NCBI GenBank assembly: GCA_025531455.1
Contig: JAMYHL010000013.1
Location: 558,001 to 622,000 of the forward strand
Direction: 5' to 3'
DNA length: 64,000 nt
Source of the DNA: Apiotrichum sp. Y4204
Taxonomy: Eukaryota; Basidiomycota; Tremellomycetes; Trichosporonales; Trichosporonaceae
Each line of letters begins with the position of its first letter. Within the stretch, counting starts at the first letter, position 1. Of this stretch, positions 24,202-36,057 are shown in pieces. A model generated the notes under the pieces. The model had not been told where the DNA came from. It did no database searches and saw nothing but the letters and a program-made list of their open reading frames with translations. The position numbers and the translations under genes were made by a program.

Positions 24202-25302
24202 TCACTCGCCCTTGGCCATGAAGCTCTTCTCACCCACGGCCTTGCGCTCGCGGCGGCGCTTGACGTCCCAGTTGTGGACACGCGCAAAGTTGACTTCCAT
24301 GACGGTGACCTGCTCGCGGATCCACTCAAGGTCCTCGACGACCTCGGCGAGGTTTTTGCGCGCCGACGACAGCTTGCTCCCCAGCAGCTCGGACGCCTCA
24401 GCCAGCGGGTACAGCAGCATCGTGTTTGCCTGCGTGTGAGTCAGAGACACAATCGCACCGGGGACAGTTGGAAGGAAGCAAACGGTTTAACGGCCACTTA
24501 CACCAAGCCATAGCCCGACCTCGCCCGTCTCCTGGATCTGCGCCTCGGCATACAGCGTGTCGTTGAGCTCGAAAAGCGACGTGAGCGGCTTATCCGTACC
24601 CTCCTCCTCCTCGCCATCGAGCAGCGCATCAATGTCGTCCGATCCCAAATCGCTCCCCGCGTCTTCCTCCTTCTCCTCGGTACCCTCCGCGCGCGCCTTG
24701 CGCGCCGACAAAAAGGTCACCACCGAGAGCGTCTGCTCAATGTCCGGGATCTTCGCCTGCAGTGCCTTGCGACGCTGCTGCAGGTTCACCTCCATGTACC
24801 GGTACTTTCTGCGGGTGAGCCAAGTCCATGGGTTAGGACTCACGCGCTCGTCTCCTGGAACTTCTTGATCACGCCCTCGATCTCGGCGTCCTTGCCCCCA
24901 ACGTACTCCTCAACATTGTCCTGGCGTCAGAGAAAACCGTGGAAAGATGGGGGCAGCTAGTGGGAAGGCGGGAGGACGTTCAGATGGAGATCATCGCCGT
25001 CGCCGTGGGCCAAGAGGGAAGCGTTCCATGACAGTGCTGGCCCGGGTGCATTTGCTGCAAGCCACAGAGACAAACGATATCTCCAGTCATAGCTCAAATA
25101 CCACGGCATACGACGGCGTGGTCCAGGCTATGGTGGCTATCCCAATCCCAGCGCGACCCAGTCTCGATCTCGCCCTCAATCTCGACCTTCGAGCTCCCTC
25201 GAGCTGGCATATAGGAGCGTCCACCCGCGATTGTGGACTCACGACAAACGGGGCGCGCGGAATACCACGCGGGTTGAGCTCCATCTTCTGGGCCTGGGCC
25301 AT
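24202..25302 (-). CDS. PAC10: prefoldin subunit 3 (VBP1/Pac10)
   Basis: This is an alpha-type subunit of the hexameric prefoldin co-chaperone, which passes unfolded actin and tubulin to the CCT chaperonin. The exons are 25302-25243, 24920-24844, 24808-24502 and 24429-24202, giving 223 residues. Family landmarks in order are NPRGIPRAPFV, the coiled-coil KYRYMEVNLQQRRKALQAKIPDIEQTL (split here as KYRYMEVNLQQRRKAL and QAKIPDIEQTL), LFELNDTLYAEA, VGLWLGANTMLLYPL, and the C-terminal NFARVHNWDVKRRRERK. An acidic insertion of about 40 residues (EEKEEDAGSDLGSDDIDALL) sits between the first helix and the beta hairpin and is longer than in animal VBP1. The first intron is 322 nt, while the others are short. 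The start gives MAQAQKMELNPRGIP. Confidence 0.93.
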
Positions 25303-26328
25303 CGTGCTGAGTGAATGTGTGTGAGGTGTCTAGAGTTTATGTCTAGATCGATCTAGTTAAGAGATAGTTAGTTCTGTGGTTGTGGACAGGCGCGTCGTTC
25401 GTGCGTGGACGAAGTTGGCCTGTGTGGAGGCCAGAGGTGTTATGTAAAAAAAACATACGGCGTGAGAATAGCGTGATAATCGCGTGGAACTTAGCGCGGA
25501 TCCGATTGATTGATGATCTCCTACAAAGTTGATGCTTGATGGCATCTAGCTCGAGGCATGCATCAAGCCATACGAAGATATCAGGCTCGAGATCACCCTC
25601 TTCAAGGTCAAGATGCGGCATGCGCACTACAGCTGTGACACTCACGAGTCCTCACCTTCGGTACAATCTGCGTCGGTATCTCTTCTGGTCGGAATGTGGT
25701 GCGCGCTGCGCTTCGTCCTTGTTAGCCATTGCTGCCTGGCCACCAGCTAGGTAGGGCCAATGAATCAGCACTCGACTGGAGTTCAATGGTCTGCACCGCC
25801 TTGTGGAGCAGAACGCTCATCTCGGCGTTCGGGCTGCGTTCATTGCGCGTCAAGTTGGTCATGAGGGCTGCACAACTGGCTGCTCCTCATCATGTGACAC
25901 ACCAGACTACCGATAAATTACTTCGGCACAGGCGAAGACAAATTGCCCCGGCCATCACGCCGCATGGACCGTTTCTGCTCGGCATCGAGAAATCGTGGCA
26001 TTACCAGCATACTACCAAAAGAATAAACATAGTCCATAAGACCACAACGACCGAAACAAGAAGCCGGAGAGGCGAAAGAGCCCATCAGGGATGGGGTGTA
26101 TCGAACGGGGAAGTGAGGGGAAGGGAGGGGAGGGGATGACAATGTGAGGGGGCCATATGTTCAAAAACGTCGTCTAGACTGGACGTGCCAACGACTTAGG
26201 GAACGAAGTTGGAGTTCGCCAGGGCTCGAGCTGAATTCATATCAAACGAATGTCGCAGAGGGGTCACAGAATAGGTGTGAGAGTTCACAAAAGCGAGCGC
26301 TTGGTCTCAAGATGAAGTGCGAAGCGCC
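25303..26328. other. intergenic, no firm gene
   Basis: This lies between prefoldin 3 and the Mid2-like gene. A short - strand frame near 25343-25729 begins MANKDEAQRAPHSDQKRYRR but breaks after about 25 codons. No splice model joined it to a recognisable protein. Confidence 0.4.
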
Positions 26329-27720
26329 TTACACGTTGGAGACAGTGAGATCGCGGGGACGGGCGTGCTCGACTGATCCCACACTGTCTGGCCGATGGAG
26401 GGGCACAGATGGGTCAGGGGCAGTGAGCGAGGGGTCGTCGTTGTACGAGTATTGTCCGCCGTATGCGTTGTTGTAGTTGGCGTTGTTGTAGTTGTTCGAG
26501 TAAAACTCGTGATGGTCCGAGCCAGGGTGGCCCTCTGCGCTCATCTCGGTGACAGGCGACAGGGTCGAGTTGGGAACCGCGTACTGGTGTGCAATGTCGT
26601 ATTGCGGGTCTCCGTACGAATGGGTGAAGTCCTGGGGCTGCGAATAGTCGACGTTCTGGTCGTGGGCCCCCTGGTCGTACTCGTTCGGCTGGCCATGGCC
26701 GGCGTAGTAGTTGGCCGTGGCCGACGAAGCGCCGAATCCGGCAAGGCCAGCGGCAGTGGCAGTTGAGATGGGACGGTCGCCGTCAGGGGGAGGAATATCA
26801 ACAAGGTTGGCAGCGTACGGGTCGTATCCTCCTGACGGGTCCTCGTAGTCGTAACGGTGCATCTGAGGCTCCACCTTTTGGTCATAGTCGTGGCTGTTCT
26901 GCGACATGTAGTAACCGTTGGGAGTACCAGCGTACTGCGACATGCTGGGCTCGTCGTCGTCCTCAAAGCGCGGGTTGTGGGCAGCGGCAGCGGCAGCGGC
27001 GGCGGCGGCAACATCACGGTCGAGACGCTGGCGGCGCCTACGGCGCAACATAAACCAGGCGAAAAGAACGAGACCGCCGGCAACCACCAAACCGACAACA
27101 ACGAATACACCAGCAACAGCGCCAGTGTTGTCAAAGAAGCCCGAGCCGCCGTGCTGGGAGCCACCCCCGTTGTCAAGGGTGCCCGAAGCGTAGACTGTCA
27201 CAGTGTACGTGTTGCCATTCGCATCAGTCGCAGTCGAAAGAGCAATAGTTTGACCCTTGCTGTCAGTCGTTGTGATGAGCGCTGGCACAGAGGGAGTGGG
27301 ACTGGATGAGACAGTGGTGGAAGGAATCACGCTCTGTTGTGTCGTCGAGGAGGCTGCTGGAGGCGCAGAGGTAGATGATGTAACTGCGGGAGGAGCGGAA
27401 GACGTTGGCGGTGCACTTGTCAAGGCACTAGACGGGGGCTGAGTGGAGGGCTCTTGGGATGGGGAGACAGAGGAAGGTGGGGGGCTGCTTGTAGTAGGAG
27501 GCGGGGGAGAAGACGATGTTGGCGGAGGGGGTTCGCTGGTAGTGGACGGGCTAGTCGGCTCCTGCGAGCTGGGGGTGGTAGTCGGAGGCTCCTGGGACGA
27601 CGTCGGAGGGTTTGGCGTCGTCGACGTGTCCGCACTGGTGGTGGGTTCGGGAGCTGAAGTCGACTCGGCGGGAGGGTTGGAGGATTCGACAGACGTCGGA
27701 TCCGTGTTGTTGGACGCCAT
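26329..27720 (-). CDS. Mid2-like Ser/Thr/Pro-rich single-TM protein
   Basis: This is an uninterrupted 463-residue frame with the architecture of fungal wall-stress sensors (Mid2/Wsc type). Residues 1-150 are an extracellular-type domain almost entirely Ser, Thr and Pro, likely heavily O-mannosylated. A short domain (TDSKGQTIALSTATDANGNT) precedes a Gly-rich spacer. One membrane helix lies at about 201-225 (AVAGVFVVVGLVVAGGLVLF), followed directly by RRRRRQR as a stop-transfer signal. An alanine run sits at 238-247. The cytoplasmic tail is rich in Tyr, Asn and Gln with several YxxP/NYNN-like repeats. There is no cleavable N-terminal signal peptide, so the membrane helix would act as a reverse signal-anchor. 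The function as a sensor is inferred from architecture only; I see no WSC or CFEM cysteines. Confidence 0.75.
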   Translation of the reverse strand: MASNNTDPTSVESSNPPAESTSAPEPTTSADTSTTPNPPTSSQEPPTTTPSSQEPTSPSTTSEPPPPTSSSPPPPTTSSPPPSSVSPSQEPSTQPPSSALTSAPPTSSAPPAVTSSTSAPPAASSTTQQSVIPSTTVSSSPTPSVPALITTTDSKGQTIALSTATDANGNTYTVTVYASGTLDNGGGSQHGGSGFFDNTGAVAGVFVVVGLVVAGGLVLFAWFMLRRRRRQRLDRDVAAAAAAAAAAHNPRFEDDDEPSMSQYAGTPNGYYMSQNSHDYDQKVEPQMHRYDYEDPSGGYDPYAANLVDIPPPDGDRPISTATAAGLAGFGASSATANYYAGHGQPNEYDQGAHDQNVDYSQPQDFTHSYGDPQYDIAHQYAVPNSTLSPVTEMSAEGHPGSDHHEFYSNNYNNANYNNAYGGQYSYNDDPSLTAPDPSVPLHRPDSVGSVEHARPRDLTVSNV

Positions 27721-30700
27721 TGTGAACCGAACAGTGAATGGGGAGCAAGATTGAGAGAAGGGTAAAAGAAGAGAACAAACGTGGACAAGGAAAGGAGTGT
27801 GTGGTTACCGTGTAGTGGTGAGGACGACGAGTAATAAAAGAGCGAAGGGGGCGTGACAAGGCGAGGCGAGGGTGATTGGATGTGGGATCGACCGCAGTTG
27901 GTTTGCGACACACACCGAGGGGTTACACACCACACACGAGATGTGAGACCAGCAGCACAAGTCCGTCGCAAAGGTCGTACGTCAAAGTGAATGCGATATG
28001 CGCAATGTGTTTGACAAAGTGTTGGTTCCGACAATGGGAGCAAAAGAGGAGAAGAGACAAACGACAGTGTCAGCACAATGTGTTACCGAGCAGTCTCAAA
28101 AGTCGATGCAATGTAGAGGAGCAGACCGTCGAGACAGATGTGGGTGTGAGGGGGGTGGGGACAAGGCGAGTGACCAGAAGCCAACGACGGCAATAGGGGG
28201 GTGTCCAGCGCGGAGCGGGTGGAGCACGGCAGAGGAGCAGAGGCAGAGACCGGGGCAAGACAAACGGTGCGGCAAGACAACCCTCAAAAGGGCCACCTGG
28301 GGCCAAGACGAGTACAGTACGAGCTCCGACAAAGAGGATTGGCATTTTCTCTCAGCTCTCAGGCGCAGGCGCGCAATGGTTAGCAGCCCAGGAGTCAGGG
28401 GCCGGCCTTGCCGTCTTGCCACCAGTGCGCAAATGCTCAATCGGACAGGACGCCGCCCCGGTCCCTCCAAGCCTCCTGTCCCCCTAGTCTGAATGCACAG
28501 TAAGTACTAGCCAGCTAACCACAATCTGGCAGCCGACTGTGCCAGCAATTGAGCCGGGTGAGGGTCAAGAAGGAGCAGGCACACGGGCTCTTCCTTTCTA
28601 CTAGCTCTGCCCCCTCTCGCGCGCTGCGCACCACAGCCGCGCGCGATTGCAGTGTATAATTACTAAGGGCAGGGGGCGCGGAGCTTAACGGCATCATGGC
28701 ATGGGACTAGTGCCAGAGGGGCAAAAGTTGACAAGAGCCTTGGTGAGTGGTCCTCGACTGGCTGCAGGCGTACTGCTGGGAATCGATATGGAACAGGCCC
28801 CATGCCAGCATCGGGGCCACCCGTGTCACCCTCTTGCTGCAGCCGCGCAGCCATGCCAAACCTTACACCCTTGTCTGGTGTCCCTAGTATTTACGGCAGT
28901 TTTACGGCACACCGCTTTTGGGAAGTCCCTGGCAACCCTTCATCGGACCCGACAGGGGTGCCCATTCGAGTCCATAGCACCCCATCTTGCAAGAACCTGT
29001 CAAGAAGGAAGACTCAAGACAAGATTCTGCAGAGGATCAAGAGCATTTGGCCCGTAGCAACGCCGACGCCGAGCACAGCTTGGCTGAGCATTTATGGCGC
29101 TGGCAGCTTGGCAAGAAGAACTGAGCGCGACCCAGACCTTCCAAGGCCGCAGCTCTCCTATTCGCACTCCTCTGCTGCGACACGGTCTGGCCCGGATGGC
29201 ACGAGGCCGCCACGATTGCTCCGACAGCTTTTGCACCAGGGCCGGGGCAGGGACGCCGGGTGGGACCGGACAGTTCCCAAGTACACAAAGAGCCAGCCTG
29301 ATACCGCGAGGCCGCAATCCCCTTGCTCGTGGGGCCGGCGGCGTCTCGGCGCGGCCCCAGACTCGCGGACGCGACCCCGAACCATAAACGCATCGGGCCT
29401 AGGACAGGGGAAAAACAAACTCACACGACATGGTTTTGCGGATTTAGGTTCAGAGCGCCCTTGACGCGTTCTGCGGGGCCGAGGGGGGCTGTCGAAAGTT
29501 TAGACGGCGTACAGTGTTTGCTGAATGCTGGTAGATGGCAACGGGCAGAGGAACGAGATGAAGAGGAGACGAAGGTGCGAAGAACGAGAACGGTGCAATA
29601 GCGAGAAAGGAGCGACAGATAGAGAGGACAATGAGAAGCAGTCAAGAAGGGATGGAGGATGGAGTGTAGCACAGGCGTTTGCAGAATGCATCGGGTCAAG
29701 AAGCCTGGCGGCTGGGGGTCTGGGCCAGCTGGCCAGCTGGAGAGACACAATGGCATGCGAGGGCATGCGAGGACATGCAACATGCGGTATGAGACGATGG
29801 GCAGCCGCGCGTGCGCAGGCGATGGGGTGATGGCGATGGGCCACCCCCCAGCCACGGGCGGTACAGCAACAGGCACAATGGAAGTGGAAGTCCGTTTGGG
29901 CGCGTTGGCGTGACCTTTGGCGCGGCGCGAGGCGCGCTTTGACACGGCAGTCGCGCTCGGGTGCAGGGTTGGAATTGTGTTGTGTTCTATATCTAGCTGG
30001 CAGCTGCTACCATATACCATACACCACCTCTCGAATGCTTGCAATGTTCGAGTGGTGCCTTCGACAGTGGATTGCACTATATTCTGGTTTCCTCTTGGCG
30101 ACATGTCGAGTTGGGTCGCCGATCGCCGAGGGATGAACGGGTTGCATGGGAGGCCTCACACAGTGTTCCGCGCTTTGTGTGTATCTTGATGTCTTGAGCG
30201 CGATTGAGTCCGCGAGCGCTTGTCCAAACATAGACCACGCGCACGCTCACGCACGGGCCTCTGAGGGTTCCACGAAGGGCGCCATGGGCGGCTTGCGAGC
30301 TTGCGAGCTTGCGTGGCTTGTAGCTTGTGGCCTGTGGCCTTTGAGCTGCTCATGCTGGATTTTGGCCGTCATGCACGTTCACAGCCTCTTGTCTCATGTC
30401 TGATTGTCTATCGGTCAATACTCCGACTACCAGCGAGGTCAACAAAGCGCGAACGTCCAAGCGGTGACGTTCGGTGGCTTCTCCGAACCGACTGTGTGCT
30501 TCCTACACAGCAACGAAGACCAGTACTAGCGAAACGCCACACATACACAGAGTGAGTGTCCAAAAGGCGACGCGTCTGTCCAAACTAGAGCTGTTACTCT
30601 GGATCTTGGCCATCTTTGGATCGGACGAGGGGCAGGCCGAAAGTCTCGGACGGGCGTCCGGTGATCGCAGCTGGTAGTTTCGTAGATCCCCTCCATGGCC

Positions 30701-31511
30701 GATCACGCCCCCTGTCCCAAGAACAGAGGAACGGTCAAGTCTCCTCTCAACGCCGCTCATGTCCAAAAGCTGCTCTTCTCGCTGCGGCCATGAAAGGCGC
30801 AAGGCACTAGACGCTGTCTTCAGGTCTTGCAATCTTCCAAGCTTCCAAGCTCTCGTCGCATGCATTTGTTGTTGTTACACCTCGCCTCGCGCGACATTGC
30901 ATTCCAACCGGTGGCCCAGGCACCCGGCTCAAGGGACATCTCATGCCAGGGACAGGTAGCGCCCTGGAGTCTGGACGCCAGAGACCCGCTAACACCGGCC
31001 CTGAAAAGACTAGCGCGTCTGAGACATGCGCCCCAGGGCGGGAAAGCGGGCCTTTGGGTCAAGATGGGTTTTCGGCAAAATGAAGCTGCCACGTTAAGTG
31101 GCACATCCGAGAAGCCTTTCACTTTATTACGTCAGTTGAGCTGGAGGCCGTCTCAGGCTCAAACTAGGCCAGCCCGCCGCCGATCAGTGGCGGACGGGCG
31201 CCGAGGCATCGCGTCATCGCATGATTTCTGGAGGCGACACGACATTTGTGCCGAACCAAGGCGCCCTAGACCGACAGGCCGGCAAAGCAGTCAAGGCAGA
31301 TGACGGGGAGGAGCCGGCAAGCCAAGGCGCACACCCAAGCGCCAGCGCGCCAGCGGCCGAGCGGACCAAGCACTTGATGTGATCGAGCCAAGGTCGGCTC
31401 GGCCCCATCGCTCTTATCCTATCATGTACAGCTGAGATGTGATCAACTTTTTTTTTTCTTCCTCTTCAATTTATTCTCTCTCACCTCGCATTAACTACTC
31501 ACACTTACACG
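27721..31511. other. 3.8-kb gene-poor region
   Basis: Frames of up to 227 codons occur on both strands, but none has a motif, a signal peptide or convincing splice continuation. A repeat-like stretch of GCTTGCGAGCTTGCG occurs near 30290-30345. The final 70 bp before 31512 is a T/C-rich leader typical of a promoter-proximal region. Confidence 0.45.
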
Positions 31512-32574
31512 ATGCCTGCGGACACAGTTACCGACAAGGTCGAGGCGGCGGCCGTGACGGCGGAGAAGGCGGCCGAGCAGAAGATCGACACCATGGTGGA
31601 CAAGGATGGTGCGTGTCGGCCAAGCCTGGCGGGGAGGCCGAGACCGAAGATGCCTCCGGAGCGCGCAGATCACTAACGCCCAGTCGACTCGACCGACTCG
31701 AACGTCCGTTACGGTGAGATCCACTGATACCCCGTATCTCCCGCACTCTGACACTCCAGCCGCGTACCTCCGCCGTATCCGTGACATTGTCCGCGCGGGC
31801 TCCCGCTACACCGCCTACAGTGCGTATACCGCTTGCAACGCGGACTGACAGGCAGCTAGCGATGTTGGCGAGGCGTTCCGTCCTGTTGTTCCCCCCTTCG
31901 TTGGTGAATCGGCACTTGGGGCGAAGCTGTGTCGCACAGGCTCAGCGTTACCGTCCTTCCCCAACGCCGATCACTAACTCCAGTCACGGCCGCATACGGC
32001 GTGTCGTGGGCGTACCTTATCGGCGACGTTGCGTTCACGACGTACAAGGCAAAGGAGCAGGGCCCGTCGGCGTGGGAGGCTGCCAACTTCTCCGAGCCCA
32101 CGCGCCTCGGTATGGTTGCGGTCAAGCGCTCCGTCTTCCAGGGTCTCGCGTCCATGGCGCTTCCGGCGTTTACGATCCACTCGGCGGTGCGCTACGCGGG
32201 GCGGGCAGTGAAGAACTCGCCCAACGTCACGCTCAAGCGTTGGGGACCGACATTTGTCGGTATCTCCATCGTGCCCGCATTGCCGTACCTGTTTGACCAC
32301 CCGGTGAGTAACAGCCTCATATCTTATCGCATAACAAAGCAATCCTGGTGCAACAATTGTGGAACAATAACAGAGCAACGTTCCAATGTTCCTGTTGTTG
32401 GCGTTCCACAAATCCACAAATCTAGATTCCACAATTCCACAATAACGTCCACACCCACATGCCCTGCACGTGGAGACTAACACACAGGTCGAGTACGCGA
32501 CGGACTACCTCTTCGACAAGGTCGAGGAGTCGCTTGCCAAGACGGACATCGCCAAGGACAAGAAGGACCTCTAG
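31512..32574 (+). CDS. MTFP1/MTP18-type mitochondrial inner membrane protein
   Basis: This is a homologue of mitochondrial fission process protein 1 (MTP18), an inner-membrane protein linked to mitochondrial fission in animals. The exons are 31512-31608, 31684-31713, 31760-31819, 31856-31903, 31984-32303 and 32488-32574, giving 213 residues. The spliced core reads YTAYTSDVGEAFRPVVPPFV and then VTAAYGVSWAYLIGDVAFTT, which parallels human YANEVGEAFRSLVP...YGVASSYVLADA. Later come VFQGLASMALPAFTIHSAVR, the family ASxxxPxFTI motif, and a third hydrophobic segment ISIVPALPYLFDHPVEYATD. The N-terminal 35 residues are charged and unlike a classical matrix presequence. The last intron (184 nt) is several times longer than the others and AT-richer. 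The start codon is the first ATG after a poly-T/C leader. Confidence 0.88.
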
Positions 32575-32896
32575 ACGCAGCACATAGAAGATTAACAGAG
32601 TTGATATCTACAAGTTTGGTACAGACGTTGGCGCAGCGTGGCTGACCGTGGCGAGCGTGATGGGCGGCGGTGCGGAGCGTGTGGAGCGTGAAGCCGTAAG
32701 GCGTGACGGTGTGATCTGATGGCGGTCTGCGTGTGGTATGGCACACAGAAATAGCATGGCGTCGTGAAATGGTGGTGGGACGGTCGTATGACGTGGGGTG
32801 AGAGAGACGTGCGTCGTCGGCTTCGTGTCCTCGGCGGTGGTCCGCTCCCTGGTGTTGCCGGAGTCGAAGAATCTCCCCCAGCGTTAACTCCCTCTA

Positions 32897-33136
32897 CTAC
32901 AGCTCCTTGGGAGCAAGCAGCCGGCTAGGCGTAACGACCTGCAGGGCGTACGGCGGGGTCATCGCAACTGGCATCGCGGGCGGGCGGTCGGACAGGGTGC
33001 ACGTGCAGTGCGTCGTGCACTTGGTCGTGGGGCTCACGGCTGCAGGGAGCGCGAGCGGAGACGGCGGGACCATCCACGGGCGGCGGTCGTCTGCTGTCAG
33101 TCTAGAAGCTGGGGGAAATTCACTCTGCTTGGGCAT
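32897..33136 (-). CDS. possible small protein of 79 residues, unknown
   Basis: This is an ATG-initiated frame of 79 residues (MPKQSEFPPASRLTADDRRP...), proline-rich with one CTTHCTCT cluster, ending in two adjacent stop codons. It runs convergent to the MTFP1 gene. I do not recognise it, and an equally long frame lies on the opposite strand. It may be nothing. Confidence 0.2.
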   Translation of the reverse strand: MPKQSEFPPASRLTADDRRPWMVPPSPLALPAAVSPTTKCTTHCTCTLSDRPPAMPVAMTPPYALQVVTPSRLLAPKEL

Positions 33137-35787
33137 TGTGAGTTGTTAGAAGCGTGTGAATGAGTTGATGGATGGTTGCAAACTCTCGACGTTACCCAGC
33201 CCTTGTTGTCCTCGCTTCCCAGCACTGCGCTGATTGATGTCGCATGCTGCGCGCTGTGCTGCGCAGGCCCCGAGCTGCATGCAGATGCAGATGCGCAGAT
33301 AATTGTCATGACAATCGACGGTCGAGAAGGTCGAGTGGAGCGGATGCGATAAGCGAATGCCCAGCGCGAAAGACGGCTGAACGGCTAAACTGATTGTGGA
33401 CCGCCACACCCTCCCAATCCCCGAACCGCCGCCACACACTTCTTCTGCATGCTGTAGGACCTCCACTCGCACCCGCGATCCATGGCCAGAAAAATCATTC
33501 TCGCCCCCAACTCCTTTCTTCTTCTCGCCAAGCACCACAAACCGCTGTCGCAGCACACGCACGGAATCATCCATCCTTCGCTGTGGGTAAAGTCCCCGGA
33601 GCACTCCGCGTCTCCCGCCTCCATTCGGAGAGTGCGCGGCGGTAATCGCCGCGCTGGCGGGTCGACTTAGTTGAGATGTGTGGGTCGCTGTGATGCTGAG
33701 CGTCACTCGCCACACTCGGCGCGGCCACTAGACGCCTCACGCCGGGACCGGCGAAGATACGAGCCGCGGCGCGGGGATATAGCGCGACACGCTCATAGAC
33801 ACAGGTATGCGGTTGCCCGTGCCCGTTTACTCGAGAGGGTTACTCAATGGGGCTCAGTCTGGAGCTTGGCCACTCACTTTTTCCCTCCTGGTCGACGACC
33901 GCCGCGAGCGCAGCGAGCGAGCGAGTCCGCGCCAGGAGGCGGTGCGAGTGAGGTTTCCCTATCCCACACATTACACTACATCTCCCTCCTCCCATCCCCT
34001 CGAATCTCCCATTCCCTCCCCCTCCTCTCTCTCTCTCCCCCCTTTCCAATATCTCCCCGATGATGCTTGAATTTCTTCAGCGCCAGCGCGCAGTGCCAGG
34101 TCGCGGGTGACACCGTGGCTGTCTATCGCTTCGCGCAAGGACGACAAACGAGCCTGAGGGTCTTTCTATGTTGTATCTATGTGGAGGTGGTTGGATGTGA
34201 CGCGGGTGAAGATTTGCAACTGAACGCGGTGCACAAGACTGATGGGGTCACGGAGTACTGATCTTGTGGCTTGACTGCACACGCATGGCTGCAGCCTGAG
34301 GATAGATGACGCGAGCACGCAAGATTGACTCTCGCCTGACTCACGACTCGATTTGGCATCGAAACAACCTCCGATGAGCCAAGGCAACGTCGGGAGGAAC
34401 GGTAGTTATCGTTGCGGACATTGCATCTCCATGAACATCCGGGTAGGGGACTCTCTGTAAGGGCAGCGCGGCAGCCACAAACAGAAGCATGTTTCCCGCG
34501 GCCGCTTGTCGAAGTCACTCTGGGCTGATGTCATCAGTCCACTCTGAGACATCTCCCTCTGCCAATGTGGATTGTGTGGACGGAACAAGACCACTGGACT
34601 GCCGAGGAGCGCGCGGTGTGCGACGCCGCAAAGGCCGGCGCCCTCGTGGACATTTACACGCCATAGCCATTATGCTCCCGAGCAACATCGGTTCTGATGG
34701 ACAGGGGCCCAACTAGAAGCCCGACTCTCCATCCGAGTCCCCAGAAGGCGGACCGTCATCGTCGACTGTGCAGAACCTGCCGCTGCCCATCAACGTCCGG
34801 CCCCCCTCGGCAGGCGCGTCTCGCGCGGCAATCCGACTGCCATCGCGCGTTTGGTGCCGTGCCGCAAGCCCCCTTTCACCAAACCGGTCTCGCTGGAAAG
34901 GAGGACCGAACACAGCACGCTGTACGTCTGCACCGGGCCGAGATGACCAGATACCACCGAGACCCAGTGTGCGCGACTGCAACACCCCGAAACGCGACAG
35001 GACTTGGCAGAGAAAGACTAGACATTTTATCACCTCTCACGCGAGATCGCAAACGTCAGATGTGAGTGCTAGCGCAGTGCTGTGGCGTGACGCGCACCGC
35101 CTACAAGGAGAGATTGTCTGCCGGGTGTTTCTAAGCTTCGTTGGATGCGCAGTGCCCGGTGAGGTCCAGACTGCTCCGACCGTTACGCAGCAGATAGGTA
35201 GAGATCCGCACAAATATTCAGATCAAGCGGTTCGCGCGCAGCACCTGGCGTGGGCGGCAGGTTCTCGGCCTAGATGCGATGATCTCTCCACATGTCCCAG
35301 ATATCCAGATGTCCGCAGGCGATGCAAAGCATTTTGGCCGGCGTTTCATCCCGTATGCGCGGAGGCTCGGATGCTCCGGCTGCCGGCAGATATCGCAGGT
35401 AAGAGATGTATCGCATCGTGCATCGTGCATCTGCATCCTGTGATCCTGTGCTGTTCTCCTTGCGTGTTTGGGTGTTTGCGTGCATGCCAGTTGGTGATGG
35501 CCCAAATTCTCAAAGGAGCTCTGGGGTCTCATATGGGGGGAGTGTTTCATGTTTTGTCCCGGGATGCACAGGTGTGCGCAGAGAGTGCCAGGGTCATACA
35601 ACTTGCCAGCACTGGTGTTCGCACCGCAGTGAACAACTGTACAACAGCTTTCTACTGCACCGCGTTTGGCTTGGCATACGAGTAAAGAAGAGAAAGGGAA
35701 TAGTGAGTGCGCAGAAAGACAGGAGTGGAACGGCGTAAGTGCATATGTCCATGTTGATGGGCATATGGACGCACGGTGCTGCGGCAG

Positions 35788-35794
35788 ATATAAG
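35788..35794 (+). promoter_or_regulatory. TATA-like element for the Lys-rich repeat gene
   Basis: ATATAAG lies about 265 bp before the ATG at 36058. It is followed by a long C/T-rich leader. This is a plausible core promoter by motif and position only. Confidence 0.4.
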
Positions 35795-36057
35795 AAGTGG
35801 GCGAGTACGGACAAGAGCTTCTTCCCATCATCACTTTACATCCCCAGCACACCACATCACATCAGCAGAAGTCGCATCCCACGCCAGCGACCTCATCTTT
35901 CGTTCGATTCTTCATTTTGTTTCTTTTGTCTCTATCTCTTTGACGAGTGACTACTTTTCTTTCTAGTCTCTTTGTCTTCCACCTCTTTTATTTAACGCCA
36001 ACTTTACGACCCAACTCCAACCCCACCCCCCAAAACCCCCACATACAAACTCCCATC

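Larger units (their letters stand above)
32575..36057. other. 3.5-kb gene-poor region
   Basis: No gene is firmly supported apart from the weak small frame at 32897-33136. The 305-codon frame at 34768-35685 looks like a chance opening. A TATA-like ATATAAG at 35788-35794 precedes the next gene by about 265 bp. Confidence 0.4.

Noticed and set aside
25343..25729. Minus-strand frame upstream of prefoldin 3 beginning MANKDEAQRAPHSDQKRYRR
   Set aside because: It breaks after about 25 codons. Candidate splices to the following frame (DLEEGDLEPDIFVWLDACLE) did not yield a recognisable protein.
29421..30104. 227-codon minus-strand frame in the 28-31 kb region
   Set aside because: It resembles random translation (many Cys/His/Pro/Ser, no motif), with no promoter or splice support.
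33146..33715. 189-codon minus-strand frame
   Set aside because: It has no recognisable motif, irregular composition and competing plus-strand frames.
34768..35685. 305-codon plus-strand frame in a gene-poor region
   Set aside because: It begins at a GTG rather than an ATG. Composition is Arg/Cys/Ser-rich without domain, signal peptide or splice structure, and overlapping frames exist on the other strand. It is probably a chance opening in GC-rich DNA.
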